Under the pieces are notes generated by a model, which saw only the letters and a list, made by a program, of their open reading frames with translations, was not told the origin of the DNA and made no database searches. From NCBI GenBank assembly GCA_019419865.1, contig JAHZIG010000014.1, forward strand, positions 1 to 64,000: a stretch of DNA of 64,000 bases, written 5' to 3'. The position numbers were made by a program, and so were the translations under genes. Positions 51,055 through 61,194 of the stretch are shown piece after piece (within the stretch, counting starts at the first letter, position 1; every line of letters starts with the position of its first letter). Source of the DNA: Clostridiales bacterium. Lineage in GTDB: Bacteria; Bacillota; Clostridia; Monoglobales; Monoglobaceae.

Positions 51055-52506
51055 TCAGTCGCCGTCCGTATTTATATCGACGTCGTCGTTTATCTTAAGG
51101 CTGGCGGCGAATTCGTCCTTGCCGAAAATAGTCCTGTCGTCTATCGACACGTACGGCATCCTTTTAACGACGCTTCTGTACGCGGGTCTTATTATCTTAT
51201 TGCTGGTCATGATCTCTTCCATTCTGTGAGCGCACCACCCGACGATCCTCGACATTGCGAAGATAGGCGTAAACAGCTCCTGGGGGATCTTCAGCATCTG
51301 ATATACAAATCCCGAATAGAAATCGACGTTCGCGCAGATCGGCTTATCCGTTCCCTTTAATTCTCTGAACGCGACTGGCGCCAGACGTTCTACCAGATCG
51401 TATAAGGCGAATTCTTTCGAATTACCGGTCTCCTCCGCCAAATACTCCGCGCGTTCTTTTAATATGACCGCGCGCGGATCCGAAAGCGTATACACCGCGT
51501 GTCCCATTCCGTAGATCAGGCCCTTGCCGTCTCCGGCTTCCTTACGAAGGATCTTCTTGAGATACTCGAGAACCTCTCCCTCGTCTTCCCAGTTTTTAAC
51601 GTTTTCCTTGATCTCGTTCATCTGCGACATCATTTTATCGTTCGCGCCGCCGTGCTTAGGCCCCTTAAGCGAGCCTACGGCCGCCGCAATAGCCGAATAC
51701 GTATCCGTGCCGGTAGACGAGAGCACGTGAACCGCAAACGCCGAGTTATTTCCGCCGCCGTGTTCCGCCTGCAGCATCATCGCAAGATCGAGTATCTGCG
51801 CTTCAAGCTCGGTATACTGATTATCGTCTCTGATCATATACAAAAAGTTCTCGGCGGTAGACAGCTTGGGATTTGGATTATGTATCACAAGACTCTGGTT
51901 ATCAAAATAATGCCGCTTACACGCGTACGAATTCGCGATCAGGACCGGGAACCTCGCTATCAGCTCTAAACTCTGCCTGATCAGATTCGGGATCGATATG
52001 TCGTCCGGATTATCGTCGTATGAATAAAGCGCCAATATGCCTCTTCCCAGCTTGTTCATAACGTTTTTGCCGGGCGCTTTTAGGATCATATCCTCCGTAA
52101 ACTCGAACGGCAGATTTCGCATATCCGCAAGCTGAGCGGTAAACGTATCGAGCAGCTCTCTTGTGGGCAAAAAACCAAAAAGCAACAAAAACGTAACTTC
52201 TTCAAAACCGTACCTATGCTCCGCCATGCAATGCGCGACGATATCCTCTATATCTATGCCGCGGTATCTGAGTTTACCTTCGACCGGCGACTTGTTTCCC
52301 TCGTCGATAACATAACCGTGAACCTCGCCTATAGAAGTCAAACCCGCCAACACTCCCGTGCCGTCCGAGTTTCTAAGTCCGCGTTTAACATTATATTCGG
52401 AATAATAATGAGCTGGTATTTTATTCCATGTCGAGTTCTGGCTTCTTATCAGATCGATATATCTGTCAATATTGATCTTACTTTTATCATTATCAAAATT
52501 CGGCAT
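51055..52506 (-). CDS. gltA: Citrate synthase (type I-like, long clostridial form)
   Basis: Condenses oxaloacetate and acetyl-CoA. The 483 residues have GKLRYRGIDIEDIVAHCMAEHRYGFEEVTFLLLFG, the catalytic His region QAEHGGGNNSAFAVHVLSSTGTDTYSAIAAAVGSLKGPKHGGAN, IYGMGHAVYTLSDPRA and the final catalytic Asp near ICANVDFYSGFVYQMLKIP. About 50-80 residues longer than many bacterial enzymes, mainly at the N-terminus. The ATG at 52506 follows GGAG by eight bases. It may feed glutamate synthesis; no other TCA gene adjoins it. Confidence 0.93.
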   Translation of the reverse strand: MPNFDNDKSKINIDRYIDLIRSQNSTWNKIPAHYYSEYNVKRGLRNSDGTGVLAGLTSIGEVHGYVIDEGNKSPVEGKLRYRGIDIEDIVAHCMAEHRYGFEEVTFLLLFGFLPTRELLDTFTAQLADMRNLPFEFTEDMILKAPGKNVMNKLGRGILALYSYDDNPDDISIPNLIRQSLELIARFPVLIANSYACKRHYFDNQSLVIHNPNPKLSTAENFLYMIRDDNQYTELEAQILDLAMMLQAEHGGGNNSAFAVHVLSSTGTDTYSAIAAAVGSLKGPKHGGANDKMMSQMNEIKENVKNWEDEGEVLEYLKKILRKEAGDGKGLIYGMGHAVYTLSDPRAVILKERAEYLAEETGNSKEFALYDLVERLAPVAFRELKGTDKPICANVDFYSGFVYQMLKIPQELFTPIFAMSRIVGWCAHRMEEIMTSNKIIRPAYRSVVKRMPYVSIDDRTIFGKDEFAASLKINDDVDINTDGD

Positions 52507-52649
52507 TTCCAACACTCCATTTCTTTATATCATTACACCCTGTACTTACTATTACAGACTATTATCATATGAATATTATAACCTTAATCCGAGATTGTGT
52601 CAAGCTAAGACGCTTGCCTGTGAAAACCGCGCCAATATCCGCGCGTTTC

Positions 52650-53447
52650 TCATTCCTTGATAAATTTATTGACGTTATGCTTATATTCCTGCGGCGTCAT
52701 GCCGTACGCGGCCTTGAACATCCTGTTAAACGTTCGCTGAGTCTCAAACCCGGAAAGTTGGCTTATAACGGTAAACGTCTCGTTGGTCGTGCGTATGAGA
52801 TTGGCCGCGTATTCCGCTCTTATAAGCCCCAAATAGTTTCTTAAATTCATTTTGAATTTCTTACTGAATATCTCTGATATATAGCATTCGCTCACATTAA
52901 AATGCTTAGCGAGCGAGGCTCTTGTGATCGGCTCGGTGAAGTTTTCTTCAACGTATTTAACTATCTTTGAAGTTATATCCTTTACCGGCGGACTCGAGCT
53001 TTGTTCGAGCTTAAGCGTTTCCAAAATATACGACATTATCACGCACGCCCAGGAAAATCTTATCTCAAACGAATCGTCCGGGTTTATGCAATTAAGCGCG
53101 CATCTAAAGCCTTCGCCTATCTGTTCGGAGGTTATGACCGGCGTCCGAGGCTTAAAATTACCCAGATCCGGAAACAGCTTTCCAAACAGCTTTGGCTCTA
53201 TCATCAATATCAAAACTTCCGAATCCTTTTTTTCCAGACTGAAGAACGAATGCACCGTCTCGGGGAACACCACGACGGCCGAACCCTGGTTTACGGTATA
53301 CGGTCTATCCTCGATCTTTACATGCTGAACGCCGTTGTATACGTATACAATTTCTATATATCTGTGCATATGCTCGGGAAAATCGAGCTCGTAATTATTA
53401 TGTTTTACGGTAAGGTCCGTTTTTCTAATCTCATATTTAGGCAGCAA
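52650..53447 (-). CDS. AraC-family transcriptional regulator
   Basis: A 265-residue regulator with an N-terminal cupin sensor domain (FPEHMHRYIEIVYVYNGVQHVKIEDRPYTVNQGSAVVVFPETVHSFFS) and a C-terminal double helix-turn-helix (ASLAKHFNVSECYISEIFSKKFKMNLRNYLGLIRAEYAANLI, then FTVISQLSGFETQRTFNRMFKAAYGMTPQEYKH). It is divergent from the giant GH3 gene and probably controls it in response to a sugar. A dyad TATAGC-ttataaagc-GCTATA at 53511-53531 in the shared intergenic region is a candidate operator. Confidence 0.9.
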   Translation of the reverse strand: MLPKYEIRKTDLTVKHNNYELDFPEHMHRYIEIVYVYNGVQHVKIEDRPYTVNQGSAVVVFPETVHSFFSLEKKDSEVLILMIEPKLFGKLFPDLGNFKPRTPVITSEQIGEGFRCALNCINPDDSFEIRFSWACVIMSYILETLKLEQSSSPPVKDITSKIVKYVEENFTEPITRASLAKHFNVSECYISEIFSKKFKMNLRNYLGLIRAEYAANLIRTTNETFTVISQLSGFETQRTFNRMFKAAYGMTPQEYKHNVNKFIKE

Positions 53448-53582
53448 AACCCTCGCCTCCTAAGAGTCTACATTTTGTCTAATAAAACACATTTTATGAC
53501 TTTTATTATAGCTTATAAAGCGCTATAGTTCAAGTAGAAAATAAATTTAACGCTACATTAATATATTTAAGGAGGAAAAACA

Positions 53583-56500
53583 ATGAATATGCGAAAAATT
53601 ATATCCTCGATCACGGCGGCGGTCATGACCGTAACATGTCTGCCCGCGGCGATGGTATACGCGGACGACTCCGTGCAGACGACGGCGTATGTTTCCGAAG
53701 AGACTCCGAACGAGACGCCGGGCGACGATGCGAGCGTCTCCGAGACTGCTTCCGCCGCTCAGGCGAATACCGCAGATGCGGGCGAGGCGGTCGAAACGAG
53801 CGAAAGCGCCCAGCTTTCTAACGATCTCCTGCCGTATCAGGATACGTCTCTTTCGTTTGAGGAAAGAGCGGCCGATCTGGTGGCGAGAATGACGCTCGAG
53901 GAGAAGGCGGCTCAGACCGCGGCCAAAGGGGCTCCGGCTATCCCGCGTCTTGGCGTGCACTCCTACTACTACTGGAGAGAGGCCATTCACGGCGTTGCAA
54001 GACAGGGCGGAGCTACGAGTTTCCCGTCGAGCCTCGCTATGTCCAACACATGGGACAGAGACCTTATCTTTGAGACTATGGACATCACCTCTACCGAGGC
54101 GAGAGGTAAAAACAACCGTTACGACCTTAACTATTGGAACCCGACCATCAACATGGCGAGAGATCCGAGATGGGGCAGAAACGAGGAATCCTACGGCGAG
54201 GATCCGTATCTGACCTCCGAGCTCGGTTCCCAGGCCGTTAAGGGTATGCAGGGTACGGACGAGAAATATCTTAAGACAATTTCAACGCTTAAGCATTACG
54301 CGGCCAACAACTGCGAGGGCGAGCGCCAAAGCGGAACGTCTATCATGAACGAGAGTACTATGAGAGAGTACTACTCGAGAGCCTTTAGAGATATAGTAGA
54401 AAGCGCGGATCCGGGAGCGGCTATGACCTCTTATAACGGAACCACGATATATAGAAACGGCGAAATACTCGTATCTTCCACCGGCCAAGCAATAGACTAT
54501 ATCGCGTCGAGCGCAAACTCGTATCTGGTAAACGATCTCTTAAGACGTACCTACGGTTTCGACGGCTTTATTGTCGGCGACTGCGGCGCATGGGACAACC
54601 TTTTTGGACAGCAGCCTATTCGTCAAAAGTTATATCCTAACGAAACGCTCGAAAATATTACGGCGCCTATGACCGTATCGAAAGCCATAGAGGCCGGCTC
54701 AAGCCTCGACTGTAACAGCGGCGGCTCGGGTACGGCTCAGGTAGCCACGGCTGTCGAACAGGGACTTATCAGCGAAGATCTGCTCGACATTGCGGTATAC
54801 GAGCTCTTCCTGCAGAGATTCAAGACCGGCGAATTCGACGACGGAGCTACGTATCAGGACATCGACTCCGACGTGATCGAATCCGACGATCATGTCGCAA
54901 AAGCCGAAGAGGCGGCGGAGAAGAGCTGGGTCCTGCTTGAGAACAACGACGGAACTCTTCCGCTTAGCGCTGACGACGATACGCTCGATATAGCCGTCGT
55001 CGGTAATCTTGCGGGCGAAGTCGTACTCGGCGACTACTCGGCCGATATGGATCAGATGACCTCCGAACTCACCTCTCCTATAGACGGTATAGAAAGCGCG
55101 TTCCCCAATGCAAACGTCCAGTACATAGGCAACGTAGACGAGAACACGCCGCTCTTCAATATCAGGAACATAACCCTCGTAAGGAGCTCTGGCGGAAACG
55201 TGACCTTGGATCTGTCGGAAGCTGAAAATCTCATCGGCATGACCGAGTCGGACGGACAGTTAAACGACATCACCTCTGCGGGTCTTGCTATAATACCCGA
55301 CGTTGATTTTTCAAACGTCACCGACATACAGATAGAGGCTTCATCCATGCCCGGTATGCCTAACGTCACGGTAGCGATAGGCTACGGCAGCGCTTCTCAG
55401 AACGCGGCCAACGTCGAGATCGCGGACACCGGTTCCGAGGATAAATATCAAACCAATACCGGCGTATACAACGGAGCTACGGGCGGTTATACCGAAGTCA
55501 GGGATATGCATATAACGATAACCGCAAACACCGACTTCACCGTGGATAACTACAGATCCTCGCTGGACGGCGCCGACTACATCATAGCCTACGGCGGAAC
55601 TACCGAAGCGGATTCCGGCGAGTCCAACGACAGAGAATCTATAGATCTGCCGGATAGTCAGTCGCACGTTCAGCAGCTCTGCGACGCGTATCCCGAAAAG
55701 ACCATTGTAGCGCTCCAGACCGTAGGTCAGGTAAACGTCGAGGGCTTTAAAGACAAATGCGCGGCGCTGCTCTGGACCTCTTATAACGGTCAAACTCAGG
55801 GCAGAGCGCTCGGATACATACTGAACGGAACTGTCAACCCCTCCGGTAAGCTCTCCACTACCTGGTATACGAGCGAAGATCTCGAGAAGATGCCAATCGG
55901 CACTTCCAGACAGAGCATAGACGGCATCAACTATAACTTTACAAGCTACGAACTGACGGAGGATATAAACAATCCGGACGCTGAATATCCCGGACGCACC
56001 TATCAATATTATAAAGGAACTCCGGTCTACCCGTTCGGCTACGGTACGAGCTACACGACTTTCGCATACTCTAACGTAAACGTAAGCCAGTCGACCGCCG
56101 ACGCGAACGATGTAATAACCGTAACGGCGGACGTGACCAATACCGGTTCGGTCGCTGGAACCGATGTCGCTCAGCTCTATATCTCCGTACCCGGAGCGGA
56201 CGGCGACAATCTCCCTCTGAAACAACTAAAAGGCTTCGAGAGAGTAGAGCTCGAGCCGCAAGAGACCAAGACGGTATCATTTGATCTCGATATCTCAGAC
56301 GTATATTTCTTCGACGAAACTACTCAGAAGAACTATGTTATAAGCGGCGACTATACTGCGTATGTAGCCGGAAGTTCGGATATTGAGAACGCAAACAACG
56401 TAAAATTCAGCGTAAGCGGCGATATCGCCGAGACTCTCAAGAGCGCTTACGCGATCCCGTCCGGAATCAAGCTCTATATAGCGACCGACGAGACCGGAAC

Positions 56501-59500
56501 GCATGAGAACGAACCCGGAAACTCCATAGACGCGGGCGTAAGCGTAACCTTAAAGAACGACGCGGTCGTTACGGACTTTGCCGCAAACGGCGTTACGGTT
56601 TCATATAGCAGCTCGGATAACGACGTGGCGACCGTAGACGAAAACGGCATAGTCAGAGCCGGAACTTCCGAAGGCGTAGCGACTATAACCGTTACCGCCT
56701 CTAAAGCCGGAAGCGAAAACGTTACGACGACCTTCCCGGTAGTTACGCAGGAAAAAGAGAGAATGAGCGACGAAACCAAGAACGGCTATCTCGCCGAGCT
56801 CGACGCCGCTTTTGCAAACTGCCCCGAGATAGCGTACACCGCCGAGAACTGGCGCCTCCTTGAGGATACGTACAATTCGGCGCGCGAGTTTGTTGAAAAC
56901 GCAGTCTTAGAAGACGGAGTGGCGCTGCAAGTCGAGGACGCGATAAACGCTATAGAATCGATAGAGAGAATCGCGCTTGAGGAGAGTTACTCTATAGCGT
57001 CGACCAACAGCTACGCTATAGTAGATAATCGAATAGAATATTCGCCGAGCGGAATAGGAACATATACCGCGACGGAGACGACGATCGACGGCACGATCAC
57101 CGTGGATAATCCCGCGACCATCGATCTGACCGCGCTGGACGGCGGCGCTGCTGTCGATTCCCAGCTCATATGGTCGGTCGAGAGGCTCGACGGCTCCGGC
57201 AGACAGGACGCGGAGATAGATATAAACACCGGCAGACTTACCCTCTACGAGAACGGCGTGTTTAGGATAACCGCTTCCGACTACCCGAACGAGAAATCCG
57301 GTTCTATCGTCGTATACGCAAACCTGCAGATAGAGGGCGAGAGCGCCGACGACGGCGGCGGCGCGGATCTTGAAGACGAAAAGAGCGGCGCGAGCGGCGG
57401 CCTTAACGCCGGAAGTTCTGAGGACTACTGGCTCAGATTCGACGGAGTCAAGCTCGATAAGCTGACCGACATTACGTTTAGGATCTCCAAAAACCAGGAT
57501 CCGAGCGTTATCAACGTCTCGCTCCTGCCCAATTCGGATTGGATATTCGCCACCGTCGAGGCTCCGGCTACCGGCTCGTGGTCGAACTGGACCGAGGTCA
57601 AAGCCGACGTAAACCGCAACGAACTGGATAAGCTCACGCTTGACGAAAACGGCTGCGGAACGATATACGTACAGACAAACGCGGCTAATCTCGACTTTAT
57701 GAAACTGAACTACAACACCTCCGACCTCGACGTGGTTTGTCTGGAAGACGGAGAGATAGAGGTTACCTCCCCCTACGACTCCGGCGTGCTGACGAGCGCG
57801 GTATACGACGAGAACGGAACGATGACGAACTACGAGACCCAAGAGATGAACGCGGAGACCGACGTCTATACCTTTAACGGATTTAGCGAGGGCGACGACG
57901 TCAAACTATTCGCTTGGGAAAATACAGAGTCTATAGCTCCCCTTGACGACGCGGTAAGCGTTACATATCGCGAACCTACCGCCAAGGAGCTCACCGTATA
58001 CAACTTCAGCGACTCGGTATTCGACTCCTTCTTTAATTCGCCAAGAGGCCAGTTCTTAACGAGCGGCATCGGTATGGACGGTTACGGCGGCTGGAATACC
58101 GGCTCAGGCGGCAGTTATACATACAACGGAAGAACGTATAATTTCACCAGGAGTCTCAGAGGCGGACGCGGCGGAGAGACGGAGCTTAGAGTATATTTCA
58201 CTCCCGACAGCGACGGCGTGGTCACGGCGATATTCAGCGCAAGCTCGGATAGATTCATGGCGATCGAGCAGGACGGCGAGGTTGTTGAAAGATACGGCAA
58301 CGGCGAAATATCAATCGTTCAGGCAAACGTAACCGCCGGAATTCCCGTCTCGATCTACGGCGGCGGTTCAAACAAAGAGCTCTACGGAGTCCTGTTCGAG
58401 GCGGACGCCGAAGTCGAGATCACGACTCCTTCTCCGACCGTCGAGCCCACGCCTACGGCTACTCCCGAACCTCTTCCGGAAATAATTACCGAGTTCGACC
58501 TGCAATTTGAAAACTTCCAGAATAAGTGGGGCGACGCTAATATAGCTTCGGGCGCTACCGGAAGTATGGTAGAAAACACCAGAGACGGGGATATCCTCTA
58601 TTTCGGAGAACAGACTATGGACGGACTTGTCGCGATCGATATCAACGCCGCTATAAGACACGACGCGGGTACGGCTACGGCAACTCTTTACGCGGTCGAT
58701 ATGAATGGCGTAAACGTAGGCTCCGCGAGCCAGAGCGAGATAAACGCTCTCCTGACCGACGAAAACAGGCTCGGCTCCGTGAACCTCATAGCGACCGAGG
58801 GGAGCTGGAGTACCTACTACGACCATCGGATACGTCTAAGTTCGAGCGGAAGAAAGGGGCTTTTCGTCAAGCTCAACACCACCGGCAAATACTGCGGAAA
58901 CTTCGACTTCATGCACCTGATGTATACGCGCGCGGACGCCTCTTCGGCGAGCGCCGCGGAAGAGCCCGCGGTTCTGACCGCCGAAAACGCTAACGCGAAG
59001 ATAAGCGTGGTCGGAGATACGATAAGCGTAACAAACAAATCCGACTCTTCGGTATCGCAGCTGAGCTATAACGAGACGTACGGGAAAAACGTTACGTTTA
59101 AGAAGTTAGTTAACTGGAACGGAGTTATCGCCGCTCTCGTCGAGGACAACGATACCGGGGCTACGCAAATAATCACAAGCCCCGCGGGAACGGTTTGGAT
59201 GGACGCGACGCCGACCGACTTCGCTGAAGCCGACGTGCAGACGAGCGACTTTATCATAAACGATATGCTTGTATCAGGCGATCAGATGTACTTAGGCTGC
59301 GACGACGGTCTGCTGATAACAATGCCGATCTGCACGAAGTGCGCGACCTTAAAACAGGTATGCGATTTCGATATAACCGAACTCGAAGAGTCCGAGGGAA
59401 CGCTCTACTTATACGGCAGATCCGATCAGGCGCAGATCGATCTTTCAGAGGCGAGACAGAGCGAGATCTCTGCGGAGACGGCGCTTGAACTCAGCTCGAG

Positions 59501-59738
59501 CGGCGAAGCCGTACTCGTCGATCTAAGAAGCGCGGAGGAGTTCGCGGCTAACAGTATAGACGGAGCCGTAAACGTTCCGAGCGACGGATTTGCAAATTGG
59601 CTCGCGACCCAATCGGTCGACAGTACTATAATCGTTTACTGCGCGTCCGGAACGCGTTCGGCCAAAGCGATCGAAACGGCTTTGGAATTGGGATATCTAA
59701 ACGTTTACAACGCCGGCGGTATTGATAATTTGATCTAA
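53583..59738 (+). CDS. Giant secreted multidomain glycoside hydrolase family 3 protein with C-terminal rhodanese domain
   Basis: A 2051-residue exported enzyme. Rough layout: signal peptide 1-27; acidic Ser/Thr-rich stretch 30-80; GH3 N-terminal barrel 85-400 with nucleophile Asp333 in GFIVGDCGAWDN and NPTINMARDPRWGRNEESYGEDP, as in beta-xylosidases; GH3 C-terminal domain from 440, interrupted by a beta-rich insert (529-660), to about 820; fibronectin-III-like 825-940; Big-2-like 960-1055; helical 1060-1135; CBM6-like modules near 1250-1380 and 1640-1785; another beta domain 1465-1610; Thr/Pro linker 1615-1635; possible propeller-like segment 1800-1950; rhodanese 1955-2051 with Cys2020 in YCASGTRS. 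ATG follows AAGGAGG. Probable xylosidase or glucosidase on plant polysaccharide. A rhodanese domain on an exported hydrolase is very unusual. No SLH or sortase anchor seen. Confidence 0.88.
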   Translation: MNMRKIISSITAAVMTVTCLPAAMVYADDSVQTTAYVSEETPNETPGDDASVSETASAAQANTADAGEAVETSESAQLSNDLLPYQDTSLSFEERAADLVARMTLEEKAAQTAAKGAPAIPRLGVHSYYYWREAIHGVARQGGATSFPSSLAMSNTWDRDLIFETMDITSTEARGKNNRYDLNYWNPTINMARDPRWGRNEESYGEDPYLTSELGSQAVKGMQGTDEKYLKTISTLKHYAANNCEGERQSGTSIMNESTMREYYSRAFRDIVESADPGAAMTSYNGTTIYRNGEILVSSTGQAIDYIASSANSYLVNDLLRRTYGFDGFIVGDCGAWDNLFGQQPIRQKLYPNETLENITAPMTVSKAIEAGSSLDCNSGGSGTAQVATAVEQGLISEDLLDIAVYELFLQRFKTGEFDDGATYQDIDSDVIESDDHVAKAEEAAEKSWVLLENNDGTLPLSADDDTLDIAVVGNLAGEVVLGDYSADMDQMTSELTSPIDGIESAFPNANVQYIGNVDENTPLFNIRNITLVRSSGGNVTLDLSEAENLIGMTESDGQLNDITSAGLAIIPDVDFSNVTDIQIEASSMPGMPNVTVAIGYGSASQNAANVEIADTGSEDKYQTNTGVYNGATGGYTEVRDMHITITANTDFTVDNYRSSLDGADYIIAYGGTTEADSGESNDRESIDLPDSQSHVQQLCDAYPEKTIVALQTVGQVNVEGFKDKCAALLWTSYNGQTQGRALGYILNGTVNPSGKLSTTWYTSEDLEKMPIGTSRQSIDGINYNFTSYELTEDINNPDAEYPGRTYQYYKGTPVYPFGYGTSYTTFAYSNVNVSQSTADANDVITVTADVTNTGSVAGTDVAQLYISVPGADGDNLPLKQLKGFERVELEPQETKTVSFDLDISDVYFFDETTQKNYVISGDYTAYVAGSSDIENANNVKFSVSGDIAETLKSAYAIPSGIKLYIATDETGTHENEPGNSIDAGVSVTLKNDAVVTDFAANGVTVSYSSSDNDVATVDENGIVRAGTSEGVATITVTASKAGSENVTTTFPVVTQEKERMSDETKNGYLAELDAAFANCPEIAYTAENWRLLEDTYNSAREFVENAVLEDGVALQVEDAINAIESIERIALEESYSIASTNSYAIVDNRIEYSPSGIGTYTATETTIDGTITVDNPATIDLTALDGGAAVDSQLIWSVERLDGSGRQDAEIDINTGRLTLYENGVFRITASDYPNEKSGSIVVYANLQIEGESADDGGGADLEDEKSGASGGLNAGSSEDYWLRFDGVKLDKLTDITFRISKNQDPSVINVSLLPNSDWIFATVEAPATGSWSNWTEVKADVNRNELDKLTLDENGCGTIYVQTNAANLDFMKLNYNTSDLDVVCLEDGEIEVTSPYDSGVLTSAVYDENGTMTNYETQEMNAETDVYTFNGFSEGDDVKLFAWENTESIAPLDDAVSVTYREPTAKELTVYNFSDSVFDSFFNSPRGQFLTSGIGMDGYGGWNTGSGGSYTYNGRTYNFTRSLRGGRGGETELRVYFTPDSDGVVTAIFSASSDRFMAIEQDGEVVERYGNGEISIVQANVTAGIPVSIYGGGSNKELYGVLFEADAEVEITTPSPTVEPTPTATPEPLPEIITEFDLQFENFQNKWGDANIASGATGSMVENTRDGDILYFGEQTMDGLVAIDINAAIRHDAGTATATLYAVDMNGVNVGSASQSEINALLTDENRLGSVNLIATEGSWSTYYDHRIRLSSSGRKGLFVKLNTTGKYCGNFDFMHLMYTRADASSASAAEEPAVLTAENANAKISVVGDTISVTNKSDSSVSQLSYNETYGKNVTFKKLVNWNGVIAALVEDNDTGATQIITSPAGTVWMDATPTDFAEADVQTSDFIINDMLVSGDQMYLGCDDGLLITMPICTKCATLKQVCDFDITELEESEGTLYLYGRSDQAQIDLSEARQSEISAETALELSSSGEAVLVDLRSAEEFAANSIDGAVNVPSDGFANWLATQSVDSTIIVYCASGTRSAKAIETALELGYLNVYNAGGIDNLI

Positions 59739-59815
59739 AAATTAAAATCCCGGCCGCGGTCCGCGCGGTCGGGGCGTAAATTGATTTCTTCCCAATACTA
59801 TCAATTTTATGAAAG

Positions 59816-59842
59816 GCCATGATCGAATCTCATGGCTTTTTC
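59816..59842 (+). terminator. Terminator after GH3 gene
   Basis: GCCATGA-tcgaatc-TCATGGC (59816-59836) followed by TTTTTCT. A GC-rich stem without T-tail (CCCGGCCGCG/CGCGCGGTCGGG, about 59749-59773) lies ahead of it. Confidence 0.88.
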
Positions 59843-59847
59843 TAACG

Positions 59848-59878
59848 AAAAAAAACGAGCCGGGACGACGCCCGACTC
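59848..59878 (-). terminator. Terminator after galK
   Basis: Minus strand stem GAGTCGGG/CCCGGCTC (59878-59857, one G-T pair) followed by GTTTTTTTT. It faces the GH3 terminator. Confidence 0.85.
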
Positions 59879-59913
59879 ATGGGGGGATTATTATAAATTA
59901 GTTTTAAATGAAG

Positions 59914-61104
59914 TTATATCTTACCTAAGAACCTTCCTCCGTCGCCTATCTCTGAGATATAGAAATCGGCGTCGTAACCTATTTTTTCTTTATACGCGGC
60001 TCCCGCCTGTTTTATGTATTTGTCTACGCTCTCGTCCTTAACGAGACTTACGGTGCAGCCGCCGAAACCGGCGCCGGACATCCTCGAACCGAGTACGCCG
60101 TCCACTTTTCTCGCCTCTTCTACCAGCGTATCGAGTTCTACGCAGCTGACCTCGTAGTCGTCGCGAAGCGAGTCGTGGGATTCGTTCATCAATCTGCCGA
60201 ACGCCTCAAGATCTCCGTTATTTAACACTTCAACAGACTTCTTAACTCTGTCGTCCTCGGATATTACGTGTCTAACCCTTCTTCTTATTACTTCGTCCTC
60301 GATTTTATCTTCATACTTTTCAAATTCGCCGAGGCTTATATCGCCGAGGCAGTCCGCGTCCGGGATATGTTTTTGAAGTATCTTAAGTCCTGCCTCGCAC
60401 TCCGCGCGTCTCTCGTTATACTTAGACGAAGCGAGCGAACGCTTTTTATTCGTATTGGAGACCACTATCTTTATTCCATGCTTGCTAAGTTCAACCGGGA
60501 CAAGCTCGTATTCCAGCGTCTTGCAGTTTAAAAATATAGCGTGGTTTTCCTTGCCCATAGCCGAAGAGAACTGATCCATTATGCCGCAGTTGACCCCGAT
60601 ATAATGGTGCTCCGCCATCTGCCCGATCTTCGCGATCTCTATCCCGTCTATGTCGCGGCGGCCGCCGAGATACGCCATAGCTATACCCGACGCTACCTCT
60701 ATCGCCGCCGACGAAGAAAGTCCGCCGCCGTGGGGCGTGGTGTCGTCGTAGAGCATATCGGCGCCGACTATGTTATAGCCGTTGTCTCTCAGTTCTTTAA
60801 ACACGCCGAACTGGTAATTGCCCCATTTCAGATCCTTATATTCGTCTATCGTATTTAGATCTCCCTCTACCATCTCGCCGAGATCGGTCGCCATCATCCG
60901 AACGATACTGTCCTCTCTCGGTCTTGCGATTATCGTCGTAGCCATCGTAAGCGCCGCGGGAAAAACGTAACCGCCGTTGTAGTCCGTGTGCTCGCCGATC
61001 AAGTTGACGCGGCCCGGAGATCTGAATACGTACAATTCTCCGCCCTCGCCAAATTCCTTTATAAATCGCTCCTTAAGCTTCATTATCTTTTCATCCATCG
61101 TCAT
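59914..61104 (-). CDS. galK: Galactokinase
   Basis: Phosphorylates galactose at C1. A full-length 396-residue GHMP kinase: galactose signature GRVNLIGEHTDYNGGYVFPAAL, ATP loop TTPHGGGLSSSAAIEVASG, catalytic Asp in VNCGIMDQFSSAMG and the C-terminal SGAGFGGCTVSLVK. The ATG at 61104 follows AAAGG. It follows galT by about 90 bp and is likely cotranscribed with it. Confidence 0.97.
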   Translation of the reverse strand: MTMDEKIMKLKERFIKEFGEGGELYVFRSPGRVNLIGEHTDYNGGYVFPAALTMATTIIARPREDSIVRMMATDLGEMVEGDLNTIDEYKDLKWGNYQFGVFKELRDNGYNIVGADMLYDDTTPHGGGLSSSAAIEVASGIAMAYLGGRRDIDGIEIAKIGQMAEHHYIGVNCGIMDQFSSAMGKENHAIFLNCKTLEYELVPVELSKHGIKIVVSNTNKKRSLASSKYNERRAECEAGLKILQKHIPDADCLGDISLGEFEKYEDKIEDEVIRRRVRHVISEDDRVKKSVEVLNNGDLEAFGRLMNESHDSLRDDYEVSCVELDTLVEEARKVDGVLGSRMSGAGFGGCTVSLVKDESVDKYIKQAGAAYKEKIGYDADFYISEIGDGGRFLGKI

Positions 61105-61194
61105 TATCCCATACCTTTCCGCCCGCTTCTATACCACAAATTATACAAAGCTATTTTAGGCAAATATATTTATCTAATTATATCACGCCGCCGT

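Noticed and set aside
55341..56225. Minus-strand ORF of 294 codons inside the GH3 gene
   Set aside because: Shadow of the GH3 coding frame, rich in Val/Arg/Tyr/Gly, with no promoter or ribosome binding site.
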